Assembly (NCBI GenBank): GCA_002494885.1
Contig: DACV01000003.1
Coordinates: 94,672 to 158,671, forward strand
Source of the DNA: Methanobacterium sp. UBA44
GTDB taxonomy: Archaea; Methanobacteriota; Methanobacteria; Methanobacteriales; Methanobacteriaceae
Reading direction: 5' to 3'
Length of the DNA: 64,000 nt
The notes under the pieces were generated by a model, which saw nothing but the letters and a program-made list of their open reading frames with translations, searched no databases and was not told the origin of the DNA. Shown here in pieces: positions 1-9,417 of this stretch. Position 1 is the first letter of the stretch. Each line of letters begins with the position of its first letter. Both the position numbers and the translations under genes were made by a program.

Positions 1-1
1 A

Positions 2-424
2 AACATCCCTGTGGTCTGGAACAGCAATTTTTATATGAGTGAGGATGCAATGAAAGTTCTTGATGGCTTTATTGATCTCTATTTAAGTGATTTTAAGTAT
101 GGGCCATCTGATTGCGCACAAAGGCTTTCAGGAGTGTCTGATTACTGGAATATTGTAACAAGAAATCACAAAATGGCAAAAGAAGCAGGGGATATGATTA
201 TAAGGCATCTTGTACTTCCAAATCATGTAGAATGCTGCTCAAAGCCTATTTTAAAGTGGATAAAGGCCAATTTAGGAAAAAATACAGTTGTAAATATTAT
301 GGGTCAGTACAGGCCTGTTTATAAGGCAGCCGAATGTAAAGAAATTGCAACACATCCTGATCCTGAGGAAATTGAAGAAGCAATAAATTACGCAAAAGGA
401 ATAGGCTTGATAAGTTTAATCTGA
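2..424 (+). CDS. radical SAM protein, PflA-like (C-terminal part, cut by window edge)
   Basis: The reading frame is open from the left edge of the window and stops with TGA at 422-424, so the N-terminus and the CxxxCxxC cluster motif lie outside. What remains resembles the C-terminal half of COG1313-type radical SAM proteins related to pyruvate formate-lyase activating enzyme: a barrel segment reading LYLSDFKYG, then RHLVLPNHVECCSKP and an NIMGQYRP stretch. The substrate is unknown. The gene is followed by about 520 bases without a gene. The family call is moderately sure; a specific function is not supported. Confidence 0.6.
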   Translation, partial: NIPVVWNSNFYMSEDAMKVLDGFIDLYLSDFKYGPSDCAQRLSGVSDYWNIVTRNHKMAKEAGDMIIRHLVLPNHVECCSKPILKWIKANLGKNTVVNIMGQYRPVYKAAECKEIATHPDPEEIEEAINYAKGIGLISLI

Positions 425-945
425 TTCTGGATCTGGGATATTTCCTTTTTTAATTGTTTACAAAATTAAAGATTTTTGTACTATTCTATTTACTTAGAAA
501 TTAGAATATTAAAAAAATAAAAAGAATAGTTAAAAGATATCAAAAACAATCCATAGATATTATTAATTATAATCATTTTAAACATAATAATTGCTGATTA
601 ATTAATAAAGCTAATTAAAATTCTTAAAATCCCAAATAACTAATTTTAACCCAAATAAAAAGTTAACAGGTTTTATTTAATGATTATACTTATGATGGTT
701 ACATTATAAAAGTAATGTATATACTCTTTTTTGCTAAATAAGATTTTACATAACCAGATTTGTTAAAAAGACTAATTGAAAGAGCTCGTCCAAAATATCA
801 TATTTAAATAACCCCATAACTTGCCCCAAATCATAAAAAGAGCTCATTTAGCGTCTTTTTTTTGAATTGAAATCAAAAGATTTATATGGTATAGGGCATT
901 AAGTAGTGCCTACCCATAGAAAACCCCTGATTGGTTTTTTGATGA
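425..945. other. intergenic region, AT-rich
   Basis: There is no convincing coding sequence in this stretch of about 520 bases. It is very AT-rich with many short A/T runs. The last 65 bases contain the promoter and structured leader of the next gene, listed separately. A direct echo of AAAGAGCTC occurs near 780 and again near 838 and is probably fortuitous. Confidence 0.6.
881..888 (+). promoter_or_regulatory. TATA box for the pseudomurein-binding protein gene
   Basis: The sequence TTTATATG follows the purine-rich AAAAGA, a plausible BRE. It would place transcription start near 906-912 and give a leader of roughly 50-60 nt. This is an inference from archaeal promoter spacing. Confidence 0.5.
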
Positions 946-959
946 TTGGGAATCGGAGG
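924..959 (+). promoter_or_regulatory. leader hairpin covering the Shine-Dalgarno site
   Basis: The bases CCCCTGATT at 924-932 can pair with AATCGGAGG at 951-959. The stem has nine positions with one C/A mismatch and one G-U wobble, and the loop is 18 nt (933-950). The right arm contains the only strong Shine-Dalgarno sequence, GGAGG at 955-959, so folding would hide it. It could be a translational switch or thermosensor; no known riboswitch class was recognised. Confidence 0.4.
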
Positions 960-2400
960 CGGTATAATTACGAAGAAATTGCTTTTTGCAGCCCTATTAA
1001 TATCCAGTCTATTCCTGTCTGGTATAGCTGGTGTAAGCGCAACAGACGCGGAAACTGCAGAAATACAGTCTGATAATAGCAGTACTGTACAAGAAAAGGC
1101 AGATATAGAGATAAATAATACAGATAATGTAGATAAATCGGCTACAACGCAAAATCCAGCCGATGAAAGTGTAAAAACAGTGAAAAATACAGGTACTCCT
1201 AAGGCAAGTACTAAAACTAATCAAACCACAACTGAAACAGAGTCAACCACACAAGACACAGTAAGTACAGATGTTGATAAAACAACAGAATCTCAAACAG
1301 TACCATCAACAGATTCAGCCAGCCAAGATTCAACAGATACAGAAACGAAAGACGTAGATCAAACTGCAAATGCAGAAAATTCAGTGCCTACATCTCCAGA
1401 TACAGCAAATAATACCACAAACACTCAAGAAAAATTAGCCGCAGCAGGAGAAACAAAAACTCCGGCAAGCTTTACTGTAAGTCAAATTAACGATGCAGCA
1501 GCTAGAGTCAAAGCATTCATTGAAACCAACAAGAGACTTCCAAAATATGTGACAATTGGTACAAGTCAAGTTACAATGCCTGACTTTCTGAAACTACTCA
1601 GTGCAGGATTACTACAGATAAATAGTGGGAAAACAGCACCAATAACGCTTAAAAATGTGAATACTCCTGTAAAACCAAGTGAAAGTATTAAAAGCGGGAA
1701 CATATATAAAGCTGGCTATTTGGACCTTGCTAAAAGAGTTAACGCATTTATAGATGCAAATGGTAGACTGCCAAATTATACAAGCAGTAATCTTGGTAAA
1801 CTAACCTATGAATCTTTAATTTATATGTTCTCCCGGGTACTTAACTTCCAGAAAGAAAATAACAGATTACCGAATTATGTAGCGGTAAAGCCATGGAGTA
1901 CCATTGGAACCTCAAGTACAGGAGGAACAACACCAGTTCCAGTACCTGCAGAGTTACAACAGTATCTTAAAGCTACATCAAATTGCCAAGTTACCAATGC
2001 ACAAATCAAGTCGCTAACAGCATCGATAACAAATGGTAAAACTTCCACGTACGATAAAGCTGCGGCAATATTCAACTGGGTAAGGAATAACATAGGTTAC
2101 TCCTTCTATTACAATACTAAAAAAGGAGCTACAGGTACTTTAAGTGCAAAAACAGCGAATTGCTGTGATACTGCTCACCTGTTAATAGCTCTTCAAAGAG
2201 CAGCAGGAATTCCAGCAAGATATGTCCATGCTAATGCTAAATTCACAAGCGGTAACACTTATGGGCACGTTTGGGCAGAAGTGTATGTAAACGGTAAATG
2301 GTACACCGCAGATGCAACCAGCTCAAGAAACACATTTGGTGTTGTAAAAAGCTGGACTTCAGCAACAATAAAAGGGAGATACGCATCATTACCATTCTAA
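946..2400 (+). CDS. secreted pseudomurein-binding transglutaminase-fold cysteine peptidase
   Basis: This is an exported cell-wall protein. A Lys-Lys plus hydrophobic signal peptide (about residues 10-33) leads into a long Ser/Thr/Asn/Gln-rich linker (about 35-165). Pseudomurein-binding repeats follow at about 178-220, 258-290 and a shorter one to 315, each with an FI-x-NxRLPNY-type core. The C-terminal transglutaminase-like domain shows the triad: Cys in NCCDTAH (about 406), His in YGHVWAEVY (about 441) and Asp in TADATSS (about 456). The architecture matches the phage pseudomurein endoisopeptidases PeiW and PeiP, so wall-peptide cleavage or remodelling is inferred. The start is unclear: the TTG at 946 lies upstream of the GGAGG, which is better placed for a non-standard ATT at 967. 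The PepSY gene follows after 29 bases. Confidence 0.8.
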   Translation: MGIGGGIITKKLLFAALLISSLFLSGIAGVSATDAETAEIQSDNSSTVQEKADIEINNTDNVDKSATTQNPADESVKTVKNTGTPKASTKTNQTTTETESTTQDTVSTDVDKTTESQTVPSTDSASQDSTDTETKDVDQTANAENSVPTSPDTANNTTNTQEKLAAAGETKTPASFTVSQINDAAARVKAFIETNKRLPKYVTIGTSQVTMPDFLKLLSAGLLQINSGKTAPITLKNVNTPVKPSESIKSGNIYKAGYLDLAKRVNAFIDANGRLPNYTSSNLGKLTYESLIYMFSRVLNFQKENNRLPNYVAVKPWSTIGTSSTGGTTPVPVPAELQQYLKATSNCQVTNAQIKSLTASITNGKTSTYDKAAAIFNWVRNNIGYSFYYNTKKGATGTLSAKTANCCDTAHLLIALQRAAGIPARYVHANAKFTSGNTYGHVWAEVYVNGKWYTADATSSRNTFGVVKSWTSATIKGRYASLPF

Positions 2401-2429
2401 AGGTATTGATCAAATAAAGAGGTAAAAAG

Positions 2430-2807
2430 ATGATTAAAAAATCAATAGTTGCATTAGTAGTAATTGTAGCAGCAGCAGCCATGGTATTCGGCGCTTCAAA
2501 CTACACACATTCTGCTATTGACAATTCTAACCCGGAACAGAAAGATTCATCTACTGATAACAATACACGCAGCAATGCATCAGACGATAGCACAAATGAG
2601 ACAAAAATATCTCCAGCAAAAGCCCAGGAAATAGCCCAAAAATACATTGAAGAGCCAGGAACAACTGCTGGAACGCCAAAATTGATTAAAACAAATGGTC
2701 AATACATATATGTCGTTCCTGTAATAGATAATGGCACAACTGTTGGAGAAATAAACATAGATGCAATAAATGGAAAAAATGTTGGGGGTGCAGGAGGAGC
2801 ACCTTAA
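2430..2807 (+). CDS. small exported PepSY-like protein
   Basis: The protein has 125 residues. An N-terminal hydrophobic segment (about 4-22) after KKS suggests a signal peptide or membrane anchor. A polar Ser/Asn/Asp-rich linker (25-55) follows, then a domain beginning SPAKAQEIAQKYIEEPG and ending in a beta-rich INIDAINGKNVG. That pattern is typical of PepSY domains, which in other proteins bind or inhibit peptidases. It starts 29 bases after the transglutaminase-fold gene with an AAAGAGG ribosome site, so the two are probably co-transcribed. Inhibition of the neighbouring peptidase is an attractive guess, not shown. The tail is Gly-rich. Confidence 0.65.
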   Translation: MIKKSIVALVVIVAAAAMVFGASNYTHSAIDNSNPEQKDSSTDNNTRSNASDDSTNETKISPAKAQEIAQKYIEEPGTTAGTPKLIKTNGQYIYVVPVIDNGTTVGEINIDAINGKNVGGAGGAP

Positions 2808-3147
2808 TGTGTCTTTCCTCCCCTACACAAAAATCTAAGAGGAATAAATTGGAAAAACTCCAATAATATTCCATTTTTTTTTAAATTTAAATGGTTATTA
2901 TTATGATACATGTTATAAATTAATATTTTTCAGATATTATGCTTTTTTTAGCTATTTAAGACCCTTAAGTAAAAAATAAGATATTTACATATTACTACTG
3001 GAAATTTCTTAAGCAATAAAAATAATCTATTCCAAACAAAATATTTAACGAATATAGATACAAAAATGATTAAATATTTTTATATTTATCCAGATTTAAA
3101 TTGTATATTAATTATATTTAATAAAATTCATATTCAAAGGAGTAAAC
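2808..3147. other. intergenic region with T-tract, probable transcription end
   Basis: These 340 bases hold no gene. A run of nine to ten T residues near 2872-2881 after a short GGAATAAATT/AATATTCC inverted match is a plausible oligo-T terminator for the upstream pair. The rest is AT-rich and carries the promoter for the zinc-ribbon gene, whose ribosome site is AAAGGAG near 3136. Confidence 0.4.
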
Positions 3148-3558
3148 ATGATCTGCGATAACTGTGGGGCAATAATCCCTGAAAAAGAAGAATTTTGTCC
3201 TAATTGTGGAATGCAACTTGTAGATCTGTATTCAAAACCAAAAAATAAAAAGAAATATAGTAAAAATTCCAAATCATCAAAAAATTATGATTTCGATTCA
3301 TTTGATAAGCCCATAAAACAAAAATATATGGGAAATTCAAAACCAGAAAGCTATGATTATTCCCAGTATCTTGATGACGATGGATACAAAGAACATGAAT
3401 TCAATGATAACTATGAAGCAAAAAATAAAAGAAAATCAGGTACTGGAATATGGAATATAATTATTTTACTGTTAATAGCACTTGTCCTTGGGTTTATTGT
3501 GGGTTTATTGATGTTTACATCTCAATTAATCCCCCAAATGCCCGGAATCAATACTTAA
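3148..3558 (+). CDS. zinc-ribbon membrane-anchored protein of unknown function
   Basis: The protein has 136 residues. Residues 3-6 (CDNC) and 17-20 (CPNC) form a short zinc ribbon of the kind placed at the N-terminus of many archaeal membrane proteins. A charged, Lys/Ser/Tyr/Asp-rich low-complexity middle follows (about 28-98). One hydrophobic segment near residues 100-122 is probably a transmembrane helix, with a short tail ending PGINT. AAAGGAG precedes the ATG. No specific function is recognised. Confidence 0.6.
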   Translation: MICDNCGAIIPEKEEFCPNCGMQLVDLYSKPKNKKKYSKNSKSSKNYDFDSFDKPIKQKYMGNSKPESYDYSQYLDDDGYKEHEFNDNYEAKNKRKSGTGIWNIIILLLIALVLGFIVGLLMFTSQLIPQMPGINT

Positions 3559-3578
3559 AAGTTTATTTTGTAAATTAA

Positions 3579-4838
3579 TTAATAACATTTTGAGATTGAA
3601 AATTTCCCTTCAAGAATCCTCTTTTTAAGCTCATCGGTTAATTCACGCGCCCTTTTGATATCAGATTGTCTACAGACAATGGGGATATCAATTAACCCTT
3701 CATCAGTTTCAAATTGTATTTTACCACGTTTCATTTCAAATGTACCGTAAGGACATGAATATGCACACATTCCACAACCAAAACATCTTTTTTTATCGAA
3801 TGTTTCGTTATACGCCCCTGTAGGGCATCTTTCACGTACAATACAGACATTACAATCCATACAATTTTCAGGAACATATTGAGGTCTCTCATCCATATTT
3901 TTCCAGACAGAGGCATAATCTGTAGCACCTAAAGGCATGTGTCTTCCTTTAATATCTACAATCGGTAACGTAATATCCTCATTTAGAATATATGTATTTT
4001 TCAGTATTTCATCATTTAAAACAGGGATTGCAGCAGCTACGCTGTTGAAAACCTCCGGCCCTGCAGCAGTTTTAAATCCTCCAAAGTAATGGGGATTCAT
4101 ATCGAACATATCTGCAGATATCATTAAATTTGGCTTTTCTGGAGTACTTCTTGTACCATTTCCCATTACAAGCCCCTCAGATCCACAAACAAGGACTTTA
4201 GTACCTGTTTTTATGGCATTCATCACCGGATCGTTTTGAAGAGGGTTTAATTCACCGCAACCAGAAAATGAAAGTCCTTTATACGGCCCTTCCATTTCTA
4301 TTGCATTAAATATAGATTTTACCAATTTTTCAGATGGATTTATAAATGCAGTGTAATCCTTAAACGCTAAACGAGTTCCAATCATTCGTGCTGTACTAAA
4401 ATCATCTATATTAACTGTTGATTTTATTTTTTCCCCATATATGGATTCAACTTCAATTTCAATATCCTTTCCAGAGATTATGTCATTTAATAAGAATCCG
4501 CCACCGTAATTTTCGTCATAAATGCTATGTGAAGTTCCATAAACCATCATATCAACTGATCCAAGCCATTCATTTGGACACGGGCCTGGAAATCCTGGAA
4601 TTCCATTTAAAAGTACATTTCTAGCTTTTTTAAATGATCCCGGTTCTCCTGCTTTAACATGGAATATGGCGGCTGTTCCAGACATTATTCCGCATGTCCC
4701 TGTGGTTATAACATCCACATCTTCAGCTTTTGGTTCTTCATTATTTCTAACAAGATTACTGACTTCTTCTGCTGTAAGAACTGTTGCTTCTCCTCGTTGG
4801 ATTTTCTGGTTTATTTCTTCAATTGAGCGGATATTCAC
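3579..4838 (-). CDS. methanogenesis marker 16-type metalloprotein (DUF39 plus two [4Fe-4S])
   Basis: The first 330 or so residues match the DUF39/COG1900 family, which in other methanogens incorporates sulfide during homocysteine formation. Cysteines occur in the GTCGIMSGTAA and SGCGELNP motifs. The tail carries ferredoxin-like clusters (CMDCNVC...CPTGAY and CFGCGMCAYSCPYG) and no CBS pair, as expected for the methanogen-only marker 16 protein. A longer frame reaches 4904, but GGAGG lies 6-7 bases before a GTG at 4838, so that start is chosen (419 residues). The exact reaction is unproven. The ribosome site abuts the first hairpin of a repeat array. Confidence 0.72.
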   Translation of the reverse strand: MNIRSIEEINQKIQRGEATVLTAEEVSNLVRNNEEPKAEDVDVITTGTCGIMSGTAAIFHVKAGEPGSFKKARNVLLNGIPGFPGPCPNEWLGSVDMMVYGTSHSIYDENYGGGFLLNDIISGKDIEIEVESIYGEKIKSTVNIDDFSTARMIGTRLAFKDYTAFINPSEKLVKSIFNAIEMEGPYKGLSFSGCGELNPLQNDPVMNAIKTGTKVLVCGSEGLVMGNGTRSTPEKPNLMISADMFDMNPHYFGGFKTAAGPEVFNSVAAAIPVLNDEILKNTYILNEDITLPIVDIKGRHMPLGATDYASVWKNMDERPQYVPENCMDCNVCIVRERCPTGAYNETFDKKRCFGCGMCAYSCPYGTFEMKRGKIQFETDEGLIDIPIVCRQSDIKRARELTDELKKRILEGKFSISKCY

Positions 4839-5180
4839 GTTATGCCTCCAAAATCTGTGATTTTGGTTTAGAAATCTAAGATTTCGAATATTTGTAGGCC
4901 ACAAAAATCATTAATTTTTGTAGACTATGAATTTCAGGATTCTAAAATCCTGGATTTTCATAGTTTCAATATTTTTAAGGTCCGAAAGCTCCTTTAAATT
5001 TTATTCAGAATCGAAAAATAATTATTTTTCCGGTTATAATTTTCTTTAACCTCAGATCATTATCTTTTTACATATCATAACCATAACTAAATAAAATTAT
5101 TTCTCTAATAATTAATTTGTTTAATGATACTAAAATTAATTTTGTATAAAATAATAGCTAAAAAGAATTAAATTGAAAAA
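4839..5180. repeat. hairpin array A, upstream of the marker 16 gene
   Basis: This stretch contains no gene. It holds consecutive small palindromes: CCAAAATC-tgt-GATTTTGG (4848-4866), GAAATC-taa-GATTTC (4871-4885), ACAAAAAT-catta-ATTTTTGT (4901-4921), a nested pair with outer arms ACTATGAA/TTCATAGT (4924-4964) and inner arms CAGGATT/AATCCTG, and an 18-nt perfect palindrome at 5013-5030 followed by CCGGTT. The CCGGTT linker recurs in arrays F and G. The first palindrome touches the Shine-Dalgarno sequence of the marker 16 gene. The remainder to 5180 is AT-rich. Confidence 0.7.
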
Positions 5181-7889
5181 TTAGTTTTTAAGTTTAGATA
5201 CTGCAAAATCAAGCGCTTCATGCATTTTATCTTTATTTGGGCCTGCACCTTGAGCTAAATTTGGCCTTCCGCCTCCGCCTCCGCCAAGAATTGCTGCAGC
5301 TTCTTTTATGATTTCATTAATCTTAATACCTGATTCAATAGCTTCGCGAGATGAAGTTCCCACAATTTTACCTTCCAAATTACCTAAAAGGACAACATCA
5401 AATTCTCCATCATCGTCAGTGAGATCTAAGGCCATTTTCTGCATCTCACCCATATCTGCATCGATCATATCCTCTAAGACTTTCAGATCACCGATATTTT
5501 CTGCTTTACCCATTAAAGTTTGCATCTTTAATGTGGCCATCCCATCTTTAAGTCGTTTTATTACATTCTTAAATGATTTCCATTCATTGAAAAACCTTTC
5601 GCATGTTTTTGGGAGCTGTTCTGTTTCAACACTGAAAATTGAAGCGCTTTCTTTTAATAAATTGTCATTTGACTGAATTGCCTCAATTGCAGCTTCACCT
5701 GCTGAAAATTCAATTCTTTCAACACCATCCTGAATTCTTTCAGTCTTTGTTATCTTAATAAGTCCTATATCTCCAGTCATGTTACAATGTGTTCCCGCAC
5801 ATGCCTGTACATCAACATCATCGATTTTAACGGTTCTAATTGACATTCCAGGAACTACTCCTCCCTGATAAAGGATAAATCCATACTTTTTCTCGGCTTC
5901 AGCCCTTGCCATCCAGTTTGTTAGAACAGGACGGTTTTCCATGATGTATTTATTTGCATGAAGCTCGATTTCCTGTAATTCCCCTGGCCTTATCCTCTTG
6001 TAATGAGAAATATCAATTCTTGACTTTTTAACGCCTTTTTGAGCTCCTGCCTGCCATACATGGTCTCCCAGGACTTTTCTTGCTGAAGCAACGATTAAGT
6101 GAGTTGCAGTGTGATTCCTTGTCAAAGCCTGTCTTCTGGAAAGGTCGATTTGGCCAGTAATTATCTGACCTTTATATGGATGAACTTTTTCAATATCTTC
6201 TTTATTTACGCTGTGTAAAACAATATTATCAACTTTTTCGGCGTGAAAAACCTTTATTTTCTCCCCACGTATATCCAAATATCCAATATCAGAAGGTTGA
6301 CCGCCTCCTTCGGGATAAAATAGTGTTTGGTCCAGTATCACATTGTTTTCATAAGTTCCAAGTACATGAGCCTCAAATTCTGTTTCATAAGGGTTTTCAT
6401 AGAATAATAGGCCTGTAACAGGGAATTCAAGCCCAATTTCAGATTCTTCTTCATGAATTTCTTCTTCATGCTCATTTGCAACTAAAGTATAAAAATTATC
6501 TGGAACGTTCACTTTAAAGTCCATTCTTTCTGCAATTTCCTTTGCAGTTTCAGGCGGCATTCCATGTGATTCATAAAGTTCTTTAAGCGTTTCAAATGGC
6601 ATTACATCTTTATTTTTCTTTTTAAGCTTTTTAACGCTCCTTTTAACAAGTTCCCTGCCTTTTGAAACAGTTTTAAGATATCTTTTATCTTCCAGATTGA
6701 TAACATTGAGTATATGATCTTGATGTTGCCTGATTTCTGGATATGTCTTTGATAAGAAGTCAAGCTGTATTTTCATTATATCTGCCAGGGATTCTTTTAG
6801 TCCAAGGTCTTTAATGAACCTGATTGTTCTCCTTAAAACTAATCTTGCCAGATATCCTTCTTTAACATTAGATGGAATTACTCCATCAGCAAGCATGAAT
6901 GCAAGGCATCGTGTGTGGTCTGCAATTACATATATGGATTCCATTGGCTTAGTAGCCCTTTCAAGTTCATCTAATGGAATATCTAATCTTTCAGCAACCT
7001 TTGACCTTAATTCTCTAAGGTCTGCAAAGGTTTCAATATCCATCATCCCTGCAACCTGGGCATTTTCAGCGAGGATTTTTTCATCCACTTCAACACCAGA
7101 TAATTCTTTTAATTCATTTATTACAGGACCAAACGAAGCATCATAAGCTGTAGGGGTCCCTTGGGATATCCAGGCAAATCTTTCAAGTCCATATCCAGTA
7201 TCTACAATTGTAAGTGGAATTTCTTCAAGTTTTCCACCAGGTAGAGTTTTATATTTTATAAAAACAAGTGTTGCAAGTTCTACTCCTCTAACACAAATCT
7301 CATAGCATGGACCGGCATTTCCTCCACCTTCCCACCATGATTCAATATAAGTAATTTCTTCAGGATTAATCCCAATGTACTTTATAAAGTCATGACAGTA
7401 TTTTACTGTTTCATCTTCCCAGTAAATCTGTTCATTGTCAGAATTAAAAGCGTGATGCCCGCCCATTGTAAAACAAGTCATGTGTCTGCCGGTTCTTCCC
7501 ACATTATCTACATCGTTAAGTCTAATTGATGGCTGTGCTACAACTAACGGGTTTGCAGGCGGATTTACTGCTCCCGATGTGACCCATGGTTGAAAATCGT
7601 ATATTGACGCTCCAACCAAGAAAACGTCATCTCTCCATCTTTTTGCAAGAACTGGATATCTATTTATGGGAGTGTGGCCATTTTGAGCAAAAAATTCAAT
7701 GAAAGTTTTCTGTATTTCATAAAGATCGTATTTTTTATCTGTAGCTGGATTTCCGATAAATGTATATTCGTCGCAAGGAGCATCTCCACACGTATCTCTA
7801 TCCCCAATAGACCAAAAATCGTTTCCACAAGTAATACAAGTTTTTTTAGTATATCCAAGTTCTTCAAGCTGGCGAGACATAGTAATCAT
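5181..7889 (-). CDS. alaS: alanyl-tRNA synthetase (archaeal type)
   Basis: This enzyme charges tRNA-Ala in the cytoplasm and edits mischarged Ser/Gly. The 902 residues show the archaeal N-terminal Cys motif (C18-x2-C21 ... DTCGDAPCD), class II catalytic core segments (NVGRTGRHMTCF, GYGLERFAW), the editing-site metal motifs RNHTATH and CAGTHC, and a C-terminal DHHA1-type domain ending GGGGGGRPNLAQGAG. No clear ribosome site precedes either possible ATG (7889 or 7880), so the start is uncertain by three residues. It lies downstream of rpl12 on the same strand, separated by a probable terminator. Confidence 0.95.
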   Translation of the reverse strand: MITMSRQLEELGYTKKTCITCGNDFWSIGDRDTCGDAPCDEYTFIGNPATDKKYDLYEIQKTFIEFFAQNGHTPINRYPVLAKRWRDDVFLVGASIYDFQPWVTSGAVNPPANPLVVAQPSIRLNDVDNVGRTGRHMTCFTMGGHHAFNSDNEQIYWEDETVKYCHDFIKYIGINPEEITYIESWWEGGGNAGPCYEICVRGVELATLVFIKYKTLPGGKLEEIPLTIVDTGYGLERFAWISQGTPTAYDASFGPVINELKELSGVEVDEKILAENAQVAGMMDIETFADLRELRSKVAERLDIPLDELERATKPMESIYVIADHTRCLAFMLADGVIPSNVKEGYLARLVLRRTIRFIKDLGLKESLADIMKIQLDFLSKTYPEIRQHQDHILNVINLEDKRYLKTVSKGRELVKRSVKKLKKKNKDVMPFETLKELYESHGMPPETAKEIAERMDFKVNVPDNFYTLVANEHEEEIHEEESEIGLEFPVTGLLFYENPYETEFEAHVLGTYENNVILDQTLFYPEGGGQPSDIGYLDIRGEKIKVFHAEKVDNIVLHSVNKEDIEKVHPYKGQIITGQIDLSRRQALTRNHTATHLIVASARKVLGDHVWQAGAQKGVKKSRIDISHYKRIRPGELQEIELHANKYIMENRPVLTNWMARAEAEKKYGFILYQGGVVPGMSIRTVKIDDVDVQACAGTHCNMTGDIGLIKITKTERIQDGVERIEFSAGEAAIEAIQSNDNLLKESASIFSVETEQLPKTCERFFNEWKSFKNVIKRLKDGMATLKMQTLMGKAENIGDLKVLEDMIDADMGEMQKMALDLTDDDGEFDVVLLGNLEGKIVGTSSREAIESGIKINEIIKEAAAILGGGGGGRPNLAQGAGPNKDKMHEALDFAVSKLKN

Positions 7890-7929
7890 TATAAAAATTA
7901 TTAATATTTAAAATAATGCAATTAAAATA

Positions 7930-7965
7930 AAAAAAATAGTAAAGAGAGCCAATTTCTTGGCTTTG
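7930..7965 (-). terminator. hairpin plus T-tract after rpl12
   Basis: On the minus strand AGCCAA-gaaa-TTGGCT (7947-7962) is followed by a T-rich tract (7930-7940 region). It sits just downstream of the rpl12 stop and before alaS. This is a plausible transcription end for the ribosomal operon. Confidence 0.5.
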
Positions 7966-7973
7966 AATTGGAA

Positions 7974-8285
<312 letters not shown>

Positions 8286-8303
8286 ATGATCACCTCAATA
8301 TTT

Positions 8304-8400
8304 TAAAATCATTCAAAATCGTAGATTTTGGAGCGCAAAACAGAGTTTTGCTGGCTTCGATTTTGATGCCCTGCAAAAACTTAGTTTCTGCCGGTTTAAT
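8304..8400. repeat. hairpin array B, between rpl10 and rpl12
   Basis: Consecutive palindromes are CAAAATC-gta-GATTTTG (8314-8330), GCAAAAC-aga-GTTTTGC (8335-8351), and GCAAAAAC-tta-GTTTCTGC with one mismatch (about 8373-8391). The first two are also enclosed by outer arms TCAAAATCG (8313-8321) and CGATTTTGA (8358-8366). The 55-nt stretch 8313-8367 aligns with 54791-54844 in array G, sharing the linkers GGAGCGC and GCTTCGATTT and showing a compensatory base-pair change in the first stem. Confidence 0.75.
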
Positions 8401-8412
8401 TTATAATTAAGA

Positions 8413-9417
8413 TTAGCCAAACAAGGCACCTAACCCTGCTGCTGCATCTTCTTCTTTATCTTCTTCCTCTTCTTCGTCTTCTTTATCTTCTTCTTTATCT
8501 TCCTCTTTAACTTCAACAGCCTTTGGGCGTGATTTCAGTTTTTCCAGAAGTTCATCATCAAGTGCTTCTTCATTTTTAGCTGATAAATCAGATGCTAATG
8601 CTAACATCTGTGAGTAAGCCTTGGATAACAGTAAATCTGTTGTTTTAGATGTAAGTATCTCAGCATTTAATGCCAGATTCATTGCTTTAGTTTGAGCATT
8701 CATTATTATGAGATCCATTGTCTCTTTAGTGTATATAGATGCATTTACTGAAAGATTCAATGCTCTCCGGAATGCATTTTGTATATCTGACAATGTTTTC
8801 TCTTCATCTATTGTTAGAAGATCAGATGTGTAAATTGCTTCATCTTCATATGCTGCTACTAAGTCAATTCCAACTTCCATTGGTTGGATGTCAAGTCTTG
8901 TAAGAATACTTGCCACATCTCGAGGAACTGCTTCTCCCTCTGCAACAATTACCATATCCTTGGTTATAACAATTTTTCCTTTTTCAATTTTAGCAGGAAT
9001 ACCTACTTTTTGGAGTTCTCCAAGAATAGGGCCTGGATTAAAAGCAGTGTCACCTTTAGGCACTACAATATCTGATGGAGCTATGCTTCCAGCTTTTGCC
9101 GGTGCTGCAGTTTTACTAGCTTCAAGAATCTTGAAGAGTTTAAACGGATTCATATCCGTAAAGATCAATGCTGGTTGACCTTCCATATGTTCACCGAGTG
9201 CATCTATATTAGATTTTTCAGATTCACTCAAAGCTAAGCTCATCAATGTTTTTCTTGACATCTTAATGACTGTAGTGTCCTTCAAGCTCTGCCGCATTTT
9301 CTGAAGCTGAGGAGCCGGTATATCTGCCAGATTAGCCATGCCCACCACATTGTGAGTTTTAATAAGCTCTTTGATGTCATTTACCTCTTCTTTTTTCCAT
9401 TCAGCAACATGAGCCAT
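8413..9417 (-). CDS. rpl10: ribosomal protein L10 (P0)
   Basis: This is the base of the ribosomal stalk; it binds 23S rRNA and L12 dimers. The 334 residues show the L10 fold at the N-terminus ([21 protein letters not shown]), the archaeal insertion domain, helical L12-binding spine segments (about 230-290), and an acidic Lys/Glu tail ending [10 protein letters not shown] as in L12. Its ATG overlaps the rpl1 stop by one base (TAATG), indicating translational coupling. Confidence 0.95.
   Translation of the reverse strand: MAHVAEWKKEEVNDIKELIKTHNVVGMANLADIPAPQLQKMRQSLKDTTVIKMSRKTLMSLALSESEKSNIDALGEHMEGQPALIFTDMNPFKLFKILEASKTAAPAKAGSIAPSDIVVPKGDTAFNPGPILGELQKVGIPAKIEKGKIVITKDMVIVAEGEAVPRDVASILTRLDIQPMEVGIDLVAAYEDEAIYTSDLLTIDEEKTLSDIQNAFRRALNLSVNASIYTKETMDLIIMNAQTKAMNLALNAEILTSKTTDLLLSKAYSQMLALASDLSAKNEEALDDELLEKLKSRPKAVEVKEEDKEEDKEDEEEEEDKEEDAAAGLGALFG

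Noticed and set aside
887..914. First leader hairpin GGTA..GGCA/TGCC-TACC as part of a riboswitch
   Set aside because: The TATA box at 881-888 places the transcript start near 906-912, so most of this hairpin would not be transcribed.
4839..4904. N-terminal extension of the marker 16 protein to 4904
   Set aside because: The extension is encoded by hairpins of array A, and GGAGG precedes the GTG at 4838, which fits the family start.
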